From Streptomyces griseorubiginosus (lineage in GTDB: Bacteria; Actinomycetota; Actinomycetes; Streptomycetales; Streptomycetaceae): a stretch of DNA of 64,000 nucleotides. Of this stretch, positions 34,405 through 42,661 are shown one piece after another. Below the pieces are notes generated by a model. It did not search any database and was not told the DNA's origin. It was given only the letters and a program-made list of their open reading frames with translations. The stretch is from assembly GCF_001514195.1 (NCBI RefSeq), contig NZ_KQ948736.1, forward strand, positions 749,328-813,327, given 5' to 3'. A program made the translations under genes and the position numbers. Every line of letters starts with the position of its first letter. The first letter of the stretch is position 1.

Positions 34405-35220
34405 GTGACCGACTCCGCCGCCGAACCCGCCCCGCGCCTCCCGGACGAGCTGCGACCGTGGATCGCCGAGACCGGGACCGGCACCGGCACCGGGACCGGC
34501 ACCGAGGACGCCGATCCGCCGAAGGTCTTCGTGCGGCTGCCGGACTCCGCGACCAAGCTGCTCGTCCGTACCGAGGGGACCGGCCGGCCGGCCCTGCTGG
34601 TGTCCGGCCCGAGGGTCCGGGCCACCTATCACCGAGGCAAGCCCTCCGTGTCCTGCACGGAGTTCCGGCTGCCGCCGGGCACCGTGCGGGCGGTGCTGGG
34701 CGTGCCGGCCGTCGAGCTCGTCGGACGGGTCGTCCCGCTGGGCGCGCTGCCCGGGCGGACCGCGCGGCAGCTGGCGTACGAGCTCGGGCGGCTGGACCAC
34801 GAGGGCGCGGTGGCCCGCCTCGCGGACCTCCTTCCGGACCGGCTGCCCACCCCGGCCGGCGGGACGAGGCACGCGCTGCTGCGGGCCGCGGTGACCGCGC
34901 TGTCGGTCCGGTCGGACCGGATACCCGGTCAGGTCGGTGACGTGGCGCGTGAACTCGCCGTCAGCGAGCGCCAGTTGCGCAACCTGTTCAGCGACGGTGT
35001 CGGCCTCTCCCCCAAGCACTACGCCCGTATCGACCGGGTCCGTGCCGTGCTGGCCCACGCCGACGAGCTCCGCTGGGCCGATCTGGCCGTCGTCACCGGC
35101 TACTACGACCAGTCCCACATGACGTCCGACTTCCGCGCCCTGATGGGTGTCCCGCCGCGCTCCTACTTCACCGGACGGCTTCCCGCTCCCGGGTCCTGCC
35201 AGGCGATCGACAGCCCTTAG
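34405..35220 (+). CDS. AraC-family transcriptional regulator
   Basis: A 271-aa regulator. The N-terminal 170 residues are a ligand domain in which (GT)n stands out at 24-33. The AraC double helix-turn-helix occupies about 172-260: VARELAVSERQLRNLFSDGVGLSPKHYARIDRVRAVL, then WADLAVVTGYYDQSHMTSDFRALMGVPPRSYF. It is divergent from the NmrA-like gene with a 96-bp gap, the common arrangement where the regulator activates a redox enzyme. The start GTG is uncertain. Confidence 0.88.
   Translation: MTDSAAEPAPRLPDELRPWIAETGTGTGTGTGTEDADPPKVFVRLPDSATKLLVRTEGTGRPALLVSGPRVRATYHRGKPSVSCTEFRLPPGTVRAVLGVPAVELVGRVVPLGALPGRTARQLAYELGRLDHEGAVARLADLLPDRLPTPAGGTRHALLRAAVTALSVRSDRIPGQVGDVARELAVSERQLRNLFSDGVGLSPKHYARIDRVRAVLAHADELRWADLAVVTGYYDQSHMTSDFRALMGVPPRSYFTGRLPAPGSCQAIDSP
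34470..34503 (+). repeat. Hexamer repeat (ACCGGS) encoding Gly-Thr repeats
   Basis: Five to six ACCGGG or ACCGGC units within the AraC gene encode TGTGTGTGTG near the N-terminus. Copy number could change without a frameshift. Confidence 0.85.
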
Positions 35221-35257
35221 CCCTGCACAGCGCTCCTGCTGGAGACTTGGAGACGAT

Positions 35258-36067
35258 GTGGCCTTCCTGTCCAGAGCGGCCGCCCGCCGTACCCTGCTCG
35301 CCGCGCTCGGGGCCGGAGTGCTGAGCGCCGGATGGCCGTCCGCCGACCCCGTGGGCCCGAGCGGGCTCGACGCGCCGGCCAAGAAGGACCTCGCGATGCG
35401 GCTGGTGTCCAGCGCGGAGAACTCCTCGCTGGACTGGCGGGCGCAGTACGCGTACATCGAGGACATCGGCGACGGCCGCGGCTACACCGCCGGCATCATC
35501 GGGTTCTGCTCCGGCACGAGCGACATGCTGGCGCTGGTCGAGCTCTACACGGACCGGGTGCCCCGCAACCCCCTCGCCCCGTATCTGCCCGCCCTGCGCG
35601 CGGTGGACGGCACCGGCTCGCACGAGGGTCTCGACCCCGGCTTCCCGGCGGCCTGGCGGGCGGCGGCGCGGACCTCCGCGTTCCGCAGGGCGCAGCGGGA
35701 CGAGCGGGACCGCGGCTACTTCGACCCGGCGGTCGCGCGCGCCAAGAAGGACGGCCTCGGCACGCTCGGGCAGTTCATCTACTACGACGCGATGGTCATG
35801 CACGGTCCGGGCAGCGACGCGCGCAGCTTCGGCGGCATCCGCGACCGGGCCCGCGCGCGGGCGGACACCCCTGCGGACGGCGGTGACCAGACGGTGTATC
35901 TGCACGCCTTTCTGGACGCGCGCGTACGGGCGATGAAGCAGGAGGCGGCGCACCGGGACGTGAGCCGGGTCGAGACCGCCCAGCGGCTGTTCCTCACCGC
36001 GGGCAATCTCGACCTGGACACCCCGCTCAAGTGGCGGGTGTACGGCGACAGTTACGAGATCGACTGA
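35258..36067 (+). CDS. Secreted chitosanase, GH46
   Basis: A 269-aa GH46 chitosanase, which cuts beta-1,4 glucosamine chains. The N-terminus RAAARRTLLAALGAGVLSAG is a signal peptide that begins with Arg-rich sequence. The catalytic acid Glu is at about 54 (SSAENSSLDW) and the Asp at about 72 (IEDIGDGRGYT), 18 residues apart as in the well-studied N174 enzyme. The typical GIIGFCSGT and FIYYDAMVMHGPG segments are present. The GTG at 35258 has GGAGAC upstream. It overlaps the end of the convergent permease by 16 bp. Confidence 0.94.
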   Translation: MAFLSRAAARRTLLAALGAGVLSAGWPSADPVGPSGLDAPAKKDLAMRLVSSAENSSLDWRAQYAYIEDIGDGRGYTAGIIGFCSGTSDMLALVELYTDRVPRNPLAPYLPALRAVDGTGSHEGLDPGFPAAWRAAARTSAFRRAQRDERDRGYFDPAVARAKKDGLGTLGQFIYYDAMVMHGPGSDARSFGGIRDRARARADTPADGGDQTVYLHAFLDARVRAMKQEAAHRDVSRVETAQRLFLTAGNLDLDTPLKWRVYGDSYEID

Positions 36068-37428
36068 GCCGGGACGGCCTCCATGGGGTGGGTGACCTCC
36101 CGTGCGTCCCGCCCGTCCCGGGCGCCCCGACCGAGGTGGTTGAAGACCAGGTTCAGCACCACCGCGGCGACACAGCCGGTCGAGATCCCCGAGTCCAGGA
36201 CGATCTTCGCGGTCTCGGGGAAGGCGTGGTAGAACTCCGGCGCGGTGATCGGGATCATGCCGACGGCCAGCGAGACGGCGACGATCAGGACGTTGTTGTC
36301 CTTGTCCAGGCCCGCCTTGGCCAGGGTCTGGATGCCGCTCGCGGCGACCGAGCCGAACAGGACCACTCCGGCGCCGCCGAGCACCGGGCGCGGTACGACG
36401 GCGATGAGCGAGGCGGCCATGGGGCACAGGCCCATCAGCACCAGGAAGGCGCCGCCGGTGGCGACGACGTACCGGCTGCGGATCCTCGTCATCGCGACGA
36501 GACCGATGTTCTGGGCGAAGGCGCTGCACATGAAGCCGTTGAACAGGGGGCTGAGGGCCGAGCCGAGGGTGTCGGCGCGCAGGCCGGCCGCGATGGTCCG
36601 CTCGTCGGCGGGGCGCTCCACGATCTCGCCCAACGCCAGCATGTCCGCGGTGGATTCGGTCATCGAGACCACCATGACCACGCACATCGAGAGGATCGCG
36701 GCGAGCTGGAACTGCGGGGCGCCGAAGTGGAAGGGGGTCGGGAAGCCGACCACGGCCGCGTCGGCGACGGGGGTGAAGTCCGTTGCCCCGAAGGGGATCG
36801 CGACCAGGGTGCCGGCCACCAGGCCGAGCAGTACGGCCACTTGCTTGACGAAGCCGCGGGTGAAGCGCCGGAGCAGCAGCACGATCGCCAGGGTGGCCGC
36901 CGCCAGGCCCAGGTTGGTCATCGAACCGTAGTCCCGCGCACCGGGGTTGGGCCCCTGGGCCCAGCCGAACGCGACCGGCAGGAGGGAGACGCCGATCAGG
37001 GTGATGACGGTCCCGGTGACGACCGGCGGGAAGAAGCGGATCGCCTTGCTGAAGAAGGGGGCGGCGAGGAAGCCGAGGAGGCCCGCCACGATCACCGCGC
37101 CGAAGATGACGGGCAGGGCGTCGGACTTGTCGCGCGTGGCGGCGACGATCGCGGTCATGGGGGCGACCCCGGCGAAGGTGACGCCGTTGACGAAGGGCAG
37201 CCGGGCGCCGATCCGCCAGACGCCGAGGGTCTGGAGGAAGGTGGCGAGGCCCGCGGTGAAGAGGCAGGCACCGGTCAGGAAGGTGAGGTCACGGGCGGTG
37301 AGGCCGATGGCCGCGCCGACGATCAGGGGTGGGGCGACGACTCCGGCGTACATGGCGGCCACGTGCTGGAGGCCGGTGGTCGCCATCTTCAGGGCGGGAA
37401 GTTTCTCGTCGACGGGGTGGACTGACAC
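36052..37428 (-). CDS. NCS2 (NAT) family xanthine/urate permease
   Basis: A 458-aa transporter with about 12-14 hydrophobic segments. It carries the family signature QNIGLVAMTRIRSRYV and the TM8 segment MVVSMTESTADMLALGEI, where the conserved Glu contacts the purine. Its closest known types are bacterial xanthine or urate permeases, in line with the urate genes upstream. GTG start with GGAGGCG site. It lies downstream of the deaminase, with 315 bp between them, so it probably has its own promoter. Confidence 0.93.
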   Translation of the reverse strand: MSVHPVDEKLPALKMATTGLQHVAAMYAGVVAPPLIVGAAIGLTARDLTFLTGACLFTAGLATFLQTLGVWRIGARLPFVNGVTFAGVAPMTAIVAATRDKSDALPVIFGAVIVAGLLGFLAAPFFSKAIRFFPPVVTGTVITLIGVSLLPVAFGWAQGPNPGARDYGSMTNLGLAAATLAIVLLLRRFTRGFVKQVAVLLGLVAGTLVAIPFGATDFTPVADAAVVGFPTPFHFGAPQFQLAAILSMCVVMVVSMTESTADMLALGEIVERPADERTIAAGLRADTLGSALSPLFNGFMCSAFAQNIGLVAMTRIRSRYVVATGGAFLVLMGLCPMAASLIAVVPRPVLGGAGVVLFGSVAASGIQTLAKAGLDKDNNVLIVAVSLAVGMIPITAPEFYHAFPETAKIVLDSGISTGCVAAVVLNLVFNHLGRGARDGRDAREVTHPMEAVPAQSIS

Positions 37429-37743
37429 TGCGGCTCGCCTCCGGGCGGTTACACGTCGGCACTGACGTGGGTTTCATGGAGGTGGTGCGAGTGGTCGTGC
37501 GGGACCGTGACGGGGCGTTCTGGCGTTCCCGCCCATCTCAGCGTCCTCTGAGTCCAGGGAGGGAACGGGGACCGTTCCGGGGCGCGCGCGTCCGACGCGC
37601 GCCCCGGGCACGGCCGCCGTGGAACCCGGAACCGGGGTCCACGGCTGCCGGCCGAGAGCCGTCCCTCTCGGCCGGAGTACGGGGTGCGGCCGCGACCGGA
37701 GGACGGGCGGTTCCGCGTCCTCGGTCGCCGGTACGGCCGCCTC
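37429..37743. other. 315-bp gap before the permease with a palindrome
   Basis: No gene is supported. CACGTC-GGCACT-GACGTG at 37452-37469 is a perfect 6-bp inverted repeat 23 bp upstream of the permease start and a candidate operator. The rest is GC-rich with no clear element. Confidence 0.6.
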
Positions 37744-39123
37744 TCAGCCCTGTGCGGCGATCCGCGCGAGCCGCTGGGCCTGTGCCCGGGTGGAGCGGGC
37801 GACGGCGTCCTCGTCGACGTGCAACAGGCGGCTGTTCTCGACGATCTGACGGCCGTTCACGAACGAGGCCGTGACCGGGGCGGCCGCACCGAAGACCAGC
37901 GCGGTCACCGGGTCGGCGATCGAGGCGTGGGCCAGGGTGTCGAGCTTCCACAGGACCAGGTCGGCGAGCTTGCCCGCCTCCAGGGAGCCGGTCTCGGCCG
38001 CGCGGCCGAGGACCTGGGCGCCGCCGTACGTCCCGAGGCGCAGGGCCTGACGGGCGTTCAGGGCGGCCTCCCGGTGGGCGCCGAGCCGGTTGATGAGCAG
38101 CGCGTTGCGCAACTCGGTGTGCAGCTCGCCGGATTCGTTGGACGCCGTGCCGTCGACGCCGAGGCCCACCGGTACGCCGGCCGCGAGCATGTCGGGGACG
38201 CGGGCGATTCCCGCCGCCAGCCGGGCATTCGACGAAGGGCAGTGGGCCACGCCGGTCTTCGTCCGGGCGAACGCGGCGATGTCGGAGTCGTTCATGTGGA
38301 CGCAGTGCGCCATCCACACGTCCTCGCCGAGCCAGCCGGTGGACTCGAAGTAGTCGGTCGGGCCCATGCCGAACAGTTCCTTGCAGAACTGCTCCTCCTC
38401 CACGGTCTCCGAGCCGTGGGTGTGCAGCCGCACCCCGAGGCGGCGGGCCAACTCGGCTCCCTCCCGCAGGAGTTCGGTCGAGACGGAGAACGGTGAGCAG
38501 GGTGCGACGGCCACCTGGGTCATGGCGTCGAAGGAGGAGTCGTGGTGCTCCTTGACGGTGGCCTCGGTCGCGGCGAGGGCGCCTTCGAGGGTCTCCACCG
38601 CGAAGTCCGGGGGCAGACCGCCGTCCTTCTCGCTGCGGTCCATGGAGCCGCGGGCGAGGGTGAAGCGGACGCCCGTCTCGCGGGCGGCGCGGATGATCGC
38701 GCCGGACAGGTCTCCCGAGTCCTTCGGGAAGACGTAGTGGTGGTCCATCGCGGTGGTCACGCCTCCGCGGGCCATCATCGCCAGCGACCCCTGCGCCGCC
38801 GCGTAGACCATCTCCTCGTCGATGCGCGCCCACGTCGGGTACAGCGCGACGAGCCAGTTGAAGAGGTTGTGGTCGGTGGCCAGGCCCCGGGTGATCCACT
38901 GGTAGTAGTGGTGGTGGGTGTTGACCAGGCCGGGCGTCACCAGGTGACCGGTGGCGTCGATCCGGCGCACCACGTCCTGGAGGCCCTGGGGAGCCGGGCC
39001 CGCGCCGAGGGACTCGATGCGGTTGCCGGCGATGACGACGTGGCCGGAGGCGTACTCGGTGTCGTCGGCGTCTACGGTCGCGATCGCACAGTTCTCGATC
39101 ACGATGCGCTGAACTGCTGTCAT
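37744..39123 (-). CDS. 8-oxoguanine/guanine deaminase (amidohydrolase)
   Basis: A 459-aa metal-dependent hydrolase. First metal motif: THHHYYQWITRGLA, whose HHHYYQ form is typical of bacterial 8-oxoguanine deaminases. Further ligands lie in VRLHTHGSETVEEE, MAHCVHMND and VGLGVDGTASNE. It deaminates 8-oxoguanine or guanine, giving urate or xanthine, the substrates for the pathway here. It begins 10 bp after uricase in the same operon and is the last gene of that run. Confidence 0.9.
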   Translation of the reverse strand: MTAVQRIVIENCAIATVDADDTEYASGHVVIAGNRIESLGAGPAPQGLQDVVRRIDATGHLVTPGLVNTHHHYYQWITRGLATDHNLFNWLVALYPTWARIDEEMVYAAAQGSLAMMARGGVTTAMDHHYVFPKDSGDLSGAIIRAARETGVRFTLARGSMDRSEKDGGLPPDFAVETLEGALAATEATVKEHHDSSFDAMTQVAVAPCSPFSVSTELLREGAELARRLGVRLHTHGSETVEEEQFCKELFGMGPTDYFESTGWLGEDVWMAHCVHMNDSDIAAFARTKTGVAHCPSSNARLAAGIARVPDMLAAGVPVGLGVDGTASNESGELHTELRNALLINRLGAHREAALNARQALRLGTYGGAQVLGRAAETGSLEAGKLADLVLWKLDTLAHASIADPVTALVFGAAAPVTASFVNGRQIVENSRLLHVDEDAVARSTRAQAQRLARIAAQG

Positions 39124-39133
39124 GGTGCGCCCC

Positions 39134-40054
39134 TCAGAGGGTGGTCAGGTCCGCGGGGATCCTCGCCTCGCGGCCGTCCCGCAGGACGGTCGCCTCGATC
39201 AGGCCGTAGGGCCGGTCGGCGGCGAAGTACACCTCGTTGTCGTTCTTGAGCCCGAAGGGCTCCAGGTCCACCAGGAAATGGTGCTTGTTGGGGAGCGAGA
39301 AGCGGACCTCGTCGATCTCGTCACGGTTCTCGATGATCCGCGAGCCCATCTGGTACAGGGTCTGCTGGAGCGAGAGGGAGTAGGTCTCGGCGAAGGCCCG
39401 CAGCATGTGCTGCTTCGTCTGCTCGTACGACGCGTCCCAGTCGGGCATCTCCTGGGCGTCGTCGGTCCAGTTGAAGCGCCAGCGGCCGGAGACGTCGGTG
39501 GCCAGGATGCGGTCGTAGGCCTCGGGCAGCGTCGTGTACTTGTCCTTGACGTAGCCCCAGAACTCCGAGTCGGTCGAGTTCAGCACGGTCAGGTCCTTGA
39601 GGCCGGAGACGACCTCCCACGACGAGCCGTCGTAGGTGATCTGGGCGAGCCGGGTCTCCTGGCCCTTGCGCACGAAGGAGTGCCTGGCCTCCCCCGGCAC
39701 CTCTATCCGCTCCCAGGTGTACTCCTCGATCCGGATGCGGGCCCGGTGGATCGGCTCCTGACTCGTGACGAAGTGCCGGGCGAGGTGGATGCCGAACTGC
39801 TCGGCGGACTCGATGCCGTGCTCCTTGGCGAACGCGTACACCGTGTTCTTGGTGGTGTCGGTCGGCAGGACACTGGCGTTGGAGCCGGAGTAGTGGACGT
39901 CGTCCATGGCGCCGCTCAGCGACACCGAGACGTTGAGGTCCTTGATGTGGTGGGTGGCGCCGTCCCGCGTGATCCTGACGACTCGGTTCTCGGCCTTGCC
40001 GTACTGGTTCTGTCCCAGGATGACAGGGCGGGCAGGGCGGGAAGTGTCGGTCAT
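39134..40054 (-). CDS. pucL: Urate oxidase (uricase)
   Basis: A 306-aa enzyme that oxidises urate to 5-hydroxyisourate with O2. It is cofactor-free and has the tunnelling-fold tandem domains: GQNQYGKAENRVVRI (catalytic Lys20), LPTDTTKNTVYAFAKEH (Thr partner) and the second-half ESFVR-type segment, then FSLPNKHHFLVDLEPFGL with the conserved His. GGGAG lies 9 bp before the ATG. It starts 4 bp after the stop of the HIU hydrolase gene. Confidence 0.97.
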   Translation of the reverse strand: MTDTSRPARPVILGQNQYGKAENRVVRITRDGATHHIKDLNVSVSLSGAMDDVHYSGSNASVLPTDTTKNTVYAFAKEHGIESAEQFGIHLARHFVTSQEPIHRARIRIEEYTWERIEVPGEARHSFVRKGQETRLAQITYDGSSWEVVSGLKDLTVLNSTDSEFWGYVKDKYTTLPEAYDRILATDVSGRWRFNWTDDAQEMPDWDASYEQTKQHMLRAFAETYSLSLQQTLYQMGSRIIENRDEIDEVRFSLPNKHHFLVDLEPFGLKNDNEVYFAADRPYGLIEATVLRDGREARIPADLTTL

Positions 40055-40058
40055 GTAG

Positions 40059-40454
40059 CTAGCTCCCTCGGTATACGGAGTAGCCGAACGGGTTGAGCAG
40101 CAGCGGTACGTGGTAGTGCTCGCCGGGCTGGACGGCGAACGTGATCGCCACCTCCGGGAAGAACACTCCGGCACCGCTGTCCCGATTCGCGGGGGCGTCC
40201 TGCTGCGCATCGGCTTGCTTCTTCAAGAAGTACGGTTCGACCTCGAAGTCGAGCCGTACGTGGCTGGTCCCCTCCGGCAGGGCCGGAAGATCCTTGCACC
40301 GGCCGTCCGCGTCGGTCGCGGAGCCGCCGAGCGCCTGCCATGCGGCGTCCCGGCCGCTGCGGGCCGCGAGCCGGACGGCGACTGCCTCGGCGGGGCGGCC
40401 GACGCTGGTGTCCAGGATGTGCGTGGACACGGAGGCGGTGGTGCTGGTGCTCAT
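40059..40454 (-). CDS. pucM: 5-hydroxyisourate hydrolase (transthyretin-like)
   Basis: A 131-aa transthyretin-like protein. STHILDTSVGRPAEAVAVRL carries the first catalytic His, LDFEVEPYF the sheet core, and FAVQPGEHYHVPLLLNPFGYSVYRGS ends with the diagnostic Y-R-G-S tetrapeptide. It hydrolyses 5-hydroxyisourate from uricase to OHCU. The middle carries a longer loop than usual (KKQADAQQDAPANRDSG). It sits between the decarboxylase and uricase genes. Confidence 0.96.
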   Translation of the reverse strand: MSTSTTASVSTHILDTSVGRPAEAVAVRLAARSGRDAAWQALGGSATDADGRCKDLPALPEGTSHVRLDFEVEPYFLKKQADAQQDAPANRDSGAGVFFPEVAITFAVQPGEHYHVPLLLNPFGYSVYRGS

Positions 40455-40469
40455 GGTCGGGCGTCCTCT

Positions 40470-40979
40470 TCAGTCTTCCGCGACGATGCGGGCGAGCCGG
40501 ATACGGTTGATCTTGCCCAGCTCGGTGCGGACGATCTCGCGCTCCTGTTCCGGCGCGTTGCCGATCCGCTCCTTGACCGCGTCCCGCATCTCCTCGGCGC
40601 CGCGGCCGGTCGCGCAGATCAGGAAGACATGGCCGAACCGCTCCTGGTACGCCAGGTTGAGTTCGAGCATCTCGGTCTTGAGCGCGTCGCCGGCCGAGGC
40701 CATGCCGGACTGCTCCCGGGCGGAGGTCGGGTCGCCCGGTTTGGGGCGGCCGATCGGCGGGTGCCCGCCCATCGCCTCGCCGAGGTCGTCGGCGGTCAGC
40801 TCGGCCATGGCGGCGTCGCTGGTGGCGTAGAGGTCGTCCGCGGTCGCGTAGGGGCGGGCGGCGAGCAGACGCCGAGCCCACGCCGTGGAGGCGCACGCCT
40901 CGAGGAGGACGGCACGGGCCGCGGACTCCTCCAGGGCGTTGAACCGGGCCAGGCCGGGGGGCGTGGAAGTCGAAGTCAC
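40470..40979 (-). CDS. OHCU decarboxylase
   Basis: A 169-aa enzyme that decarboxylates 2-oxo-4-hydroxy-4-carboxy-5-ureidoimidazoline to S-allantoin. Motifs: HPPIGRP (catalytic His), SAREQSGM and the FGHVFLICATGR helix pair, which define the all-helical family. It is the first of the three urate-to-allantoin enzymes and begins 84 bp after the HTH regulator gene. Confidence 0.96.
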   Translation of the reverse strand: MTSTSTPPGLARFNALEESAARAVLLEACASTAWARRLLAARPYATADDLYATSDAAMAELTADDLGEAMGGHPPIGRPKPGDPTSAREQSGMASAGDALKTEMLELNLAYQERFGHVFLICATGRGAEEMRDAVKERIGNAPEQEREIVRTELGKINRIRLARIVAED

Positions 40980-41012
40980 GACAGTCAGCTAACGCCCCGA
41001 CGCGACATCACG

Positions 41013-41027
41013 TCAACACTTTGTTGA
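41013..41027. promoter_or_regulatory. Palindrome TCAACA-CTT-TGTTGA in front of the urate operon
   Basis: A perfect 6+3+6 inverted repeat in the 84-bp gap between the HTH regulator and the OHCU decarboxylase. It is the only strong element there. The related TTCAAC-N5-GTTGAA lies in the allB promoter (8704-8720). It is a candidate site for the 41064 regulator. Confidence 0.6.
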
Positions 41028-41063
41028 AAATTCGGGGTGACGAAACCCGCACGGCGGTGTTGC

Positions 41064-41423
41064 CTACGCTTTGTCCCGGTTCAGATAGTTGTAGACGGTG
41101 AAGCGGCTCACCCCGAGCGCGCTCGCCACGGTCTCCACGCCATGCCGCACCGAGAAGGCACCGCGCGCCTCCAGCACCCGTACGACCTCCTGCTTGGCCT
41201 TGCGGTCGAGGTCGGCGAGCGGCATCCCGCGCTTGCGCTCCATGGCGGCCAGGATGTGGTCGAGGGAGTCCGCGAGCTGGGGCAGCCGTACGGCGACGAC
41301 GTCGGCGCCCTCCCAGGCGAGCACGACGTCGTCGGGGCCGGCCTCGTCCGGCGGGAGCAGCTCGCCGCCCATGGCGTCGACCAGCGGCTTGACCGCCGCG
41401 ATGAACGGCTCGTCGGCGCTCAC
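41064..41423 (-). CDS. Small YheO/DauR-type helix-turn-helix regulator
   Basis: A 119-aa protein. The C-terminal 45 residues (LDRKAKQEVVRVLEARGAFSVRHGVETVASALGVSRFTVYNYLNRDKA) match the HTH_22 helix-turn-helix of the YheO/DauR family. The N-terminal 70 residues are a shortened version of that family's PAS-like domain. It is coupled to the gene upstream by a GTGA overlap and stands just before the urate operon, so it likely regulates it. Confidence 0.85.
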   Translation of the reverse strand: MSADEPFIAAVKPLVDAMGGELLPPDEAGPDDVVLAWEGADVVAVRLPQLADSLDHILAAMERKRGMPLADLDRKAKQEVVRVLEARGAFSVRHGVETVASALGVSRFTVYNYLNRDKA

Positions 41424-41677
41424 ACGTCCCCTTCCGCGACCACGTTGACCTGGAGGGAGATCCGGGTGGCGCCCGCGGCGAGAGCCCTGTGCAACAGGGC
41501 GTCCACGGCACCGAGCACCTGGTCGGCGCCACCCTCGGCGGTGTTGCCGAACGGGCCGACGTCCACCGCGTCCAGTTCGGCCGCCTCGATGACCTCGCGG
41601 GCCACCAGGGCGTGCGCCGGGGCCTCGTCGAGGTCGAAGGGCTCGGTCGTGAACTCCACTCTCAATCGCACGCGCAC
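41420..41677 (-). CDS. Small YkoF/MTH1187-like protein
   Basis: An 85-aa protein. VDVGPFGNTAEGGADQVLGAVDALLHRALAAGATRISLQVNVVAE resembles the half-module of MTH1187/YkoF-type thiamine-binding proteins, where a PxGT/NTxEG turn is followed by a helix and a strand. The assignment is by pattern only. It is the first gene of the regulator pair, divergent from hyi with 131 bp between them that holds two proposed AllR boxes. Confidence 0.7.
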   Translation of the reverse strand: MRVRLRVEFTTEPFDLDEAPAHALVAREVIEAAELDAVDVGPFGNTAEGGADQVLGAVDALLHRALAAGATRISLQVNVVAEGDV

Positions 41678-41713
41678 AACCTAACCCGCGGTGCGGCTTT
41701 CCGCCGGGCCCTC

Positions 41714-41778
41714 TTGACAACGCCTCCGACCCGACGGCAATCTTCCAATAAGCAGAAACTAACTTCCGCATCACGGAA
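41714..41778 (+). promoter_or_regulatory. hyi-glxR promoter with two proposed AllR boxes
   Basis: TTGACA (41714-41719) and, 18 bp on, a weak -10-like CAATCT (41738-41743). Boxes TTCCAATAAGCAGAA (41743-41757) and TTCCGCATCACGGAA (41764-41778) follow, again 21 bp apart. The divergent small gene at 41677 may be affected too. Confidence 0.72.
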
Positions 41779-41808
41779 ATACTCGACACGGAAGGGAGCG
41801 CCGGGTCC

Positions 41809-42630
41809 ATGGGATTCGCAGAGCAGCGCTTCAACGTCAACCTGTCGATCCTCTTCACGGAACTCCCGCTCCTGGAGCGCCCCGCGGCAGCCGCCGCGGC
41901 CGGCTTCACCGCGGTCGAGCTGTGGTGGCCCTGGATCGACACCCCCACGCCCGAGCAGTCGGAGCTCGACGCCCTGAAGCGGGCCGTCGAGGACGCCGGC
42001 GTCCAGCTCACTGGCCTGAACTTCTACGCCGGCGAGCTCCCGGGACCCGACCGGGGCGCCCTGTCGATCCCGGGCGAGGAGTCGGAGCGGTTCCGCGCCA
42101 ACATCGACGTGGCCGCCGACTTCGCCGGATCACTGGGCGCCACGGCGCTCAACGCGCTCTACGGCAACCGCGTCGACGGCGTGGACCCGGCCGAGCAGGA
42201 CGCGCTGGCGCTGGAGAACCTGGTCCTGGCGGCCCGCGCGGCCGACCGGATCGGCGCGGTCCTCCTGATCGAGGCCCTCAACAGGCCCGAGTCGCCCCGG
42301 TACCCGCTGGTGAGCGCACCGGCCGCGGTGGGGATCGTCGACAAGGTCAACGCGGCGAGCGGCCTCGGCAACGCCCGCTTCCTCATGGACCTCTACCACC
42401 TGTCCATGAACGGCGAGGACCTCCCGGCGGTGATCGAGGAGTTCACCCCGAAGACCGGGCACGTCCAGATCGCCGACAACCCCGGACGCGGCGCCCCCGG
42501 CACCGGGACGCTGCCGCTGGAGGAGCTGCTGGGCCTGCTGACCAAGGCCGGATACGACGGCTGGGTCGGCCTGGAGTACAAGCCCGGCGACCGCCCGAGT
42601 TCCGAGGCCTTCGACTGGCTCGCCCGCTGA
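41809..42630 (+). CDS. hyi: Hydroxypyruvate isomerase
   Basis: A 273-aa xylose-isomerase-like TIM barrel. FNVNLSILFTELPLLERPAAAAAAGFTAVELWWPW is the family's start. Metal ligands are in LIEALNRPESPRYPL, FLMDLYHLSMNGED and HVQIADNPGRGAPGTG. It interconverts hydroxypyruvate and tartronate semialdehyde, the product of Gcl. It is followed by glxR after 31 bp. The start ATG is preceded by GGAAGGGAG. Confidence 0.93.
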   Translation: MGFAEQRFNVNLSILFTELPLLERPAAAAAAGFTAVELWWPWIDTPTPEQSELDALKRAVEDAGVQLTGLNFYAGELPGPDRGALSIPGEESERFRANIDVAADFAGSLGATALNALYGNRVDGVDPAEQDALALENLVLAARAADRIGAVLLIEALNRPESPRYPLVSAPAAVGIVDKVNAASGLGNARFLMDLYHLSMNGEDLPAVIEEFTPKTGHVQIADNPGRGAPGTGTLPLEELLGLLTKAGYDGWVGLEYKPGDRPSSEAFDWLAR

Positions 42631-42661
42631 CCCCCCTTACACACCGAGAGGCACCCCCGAC

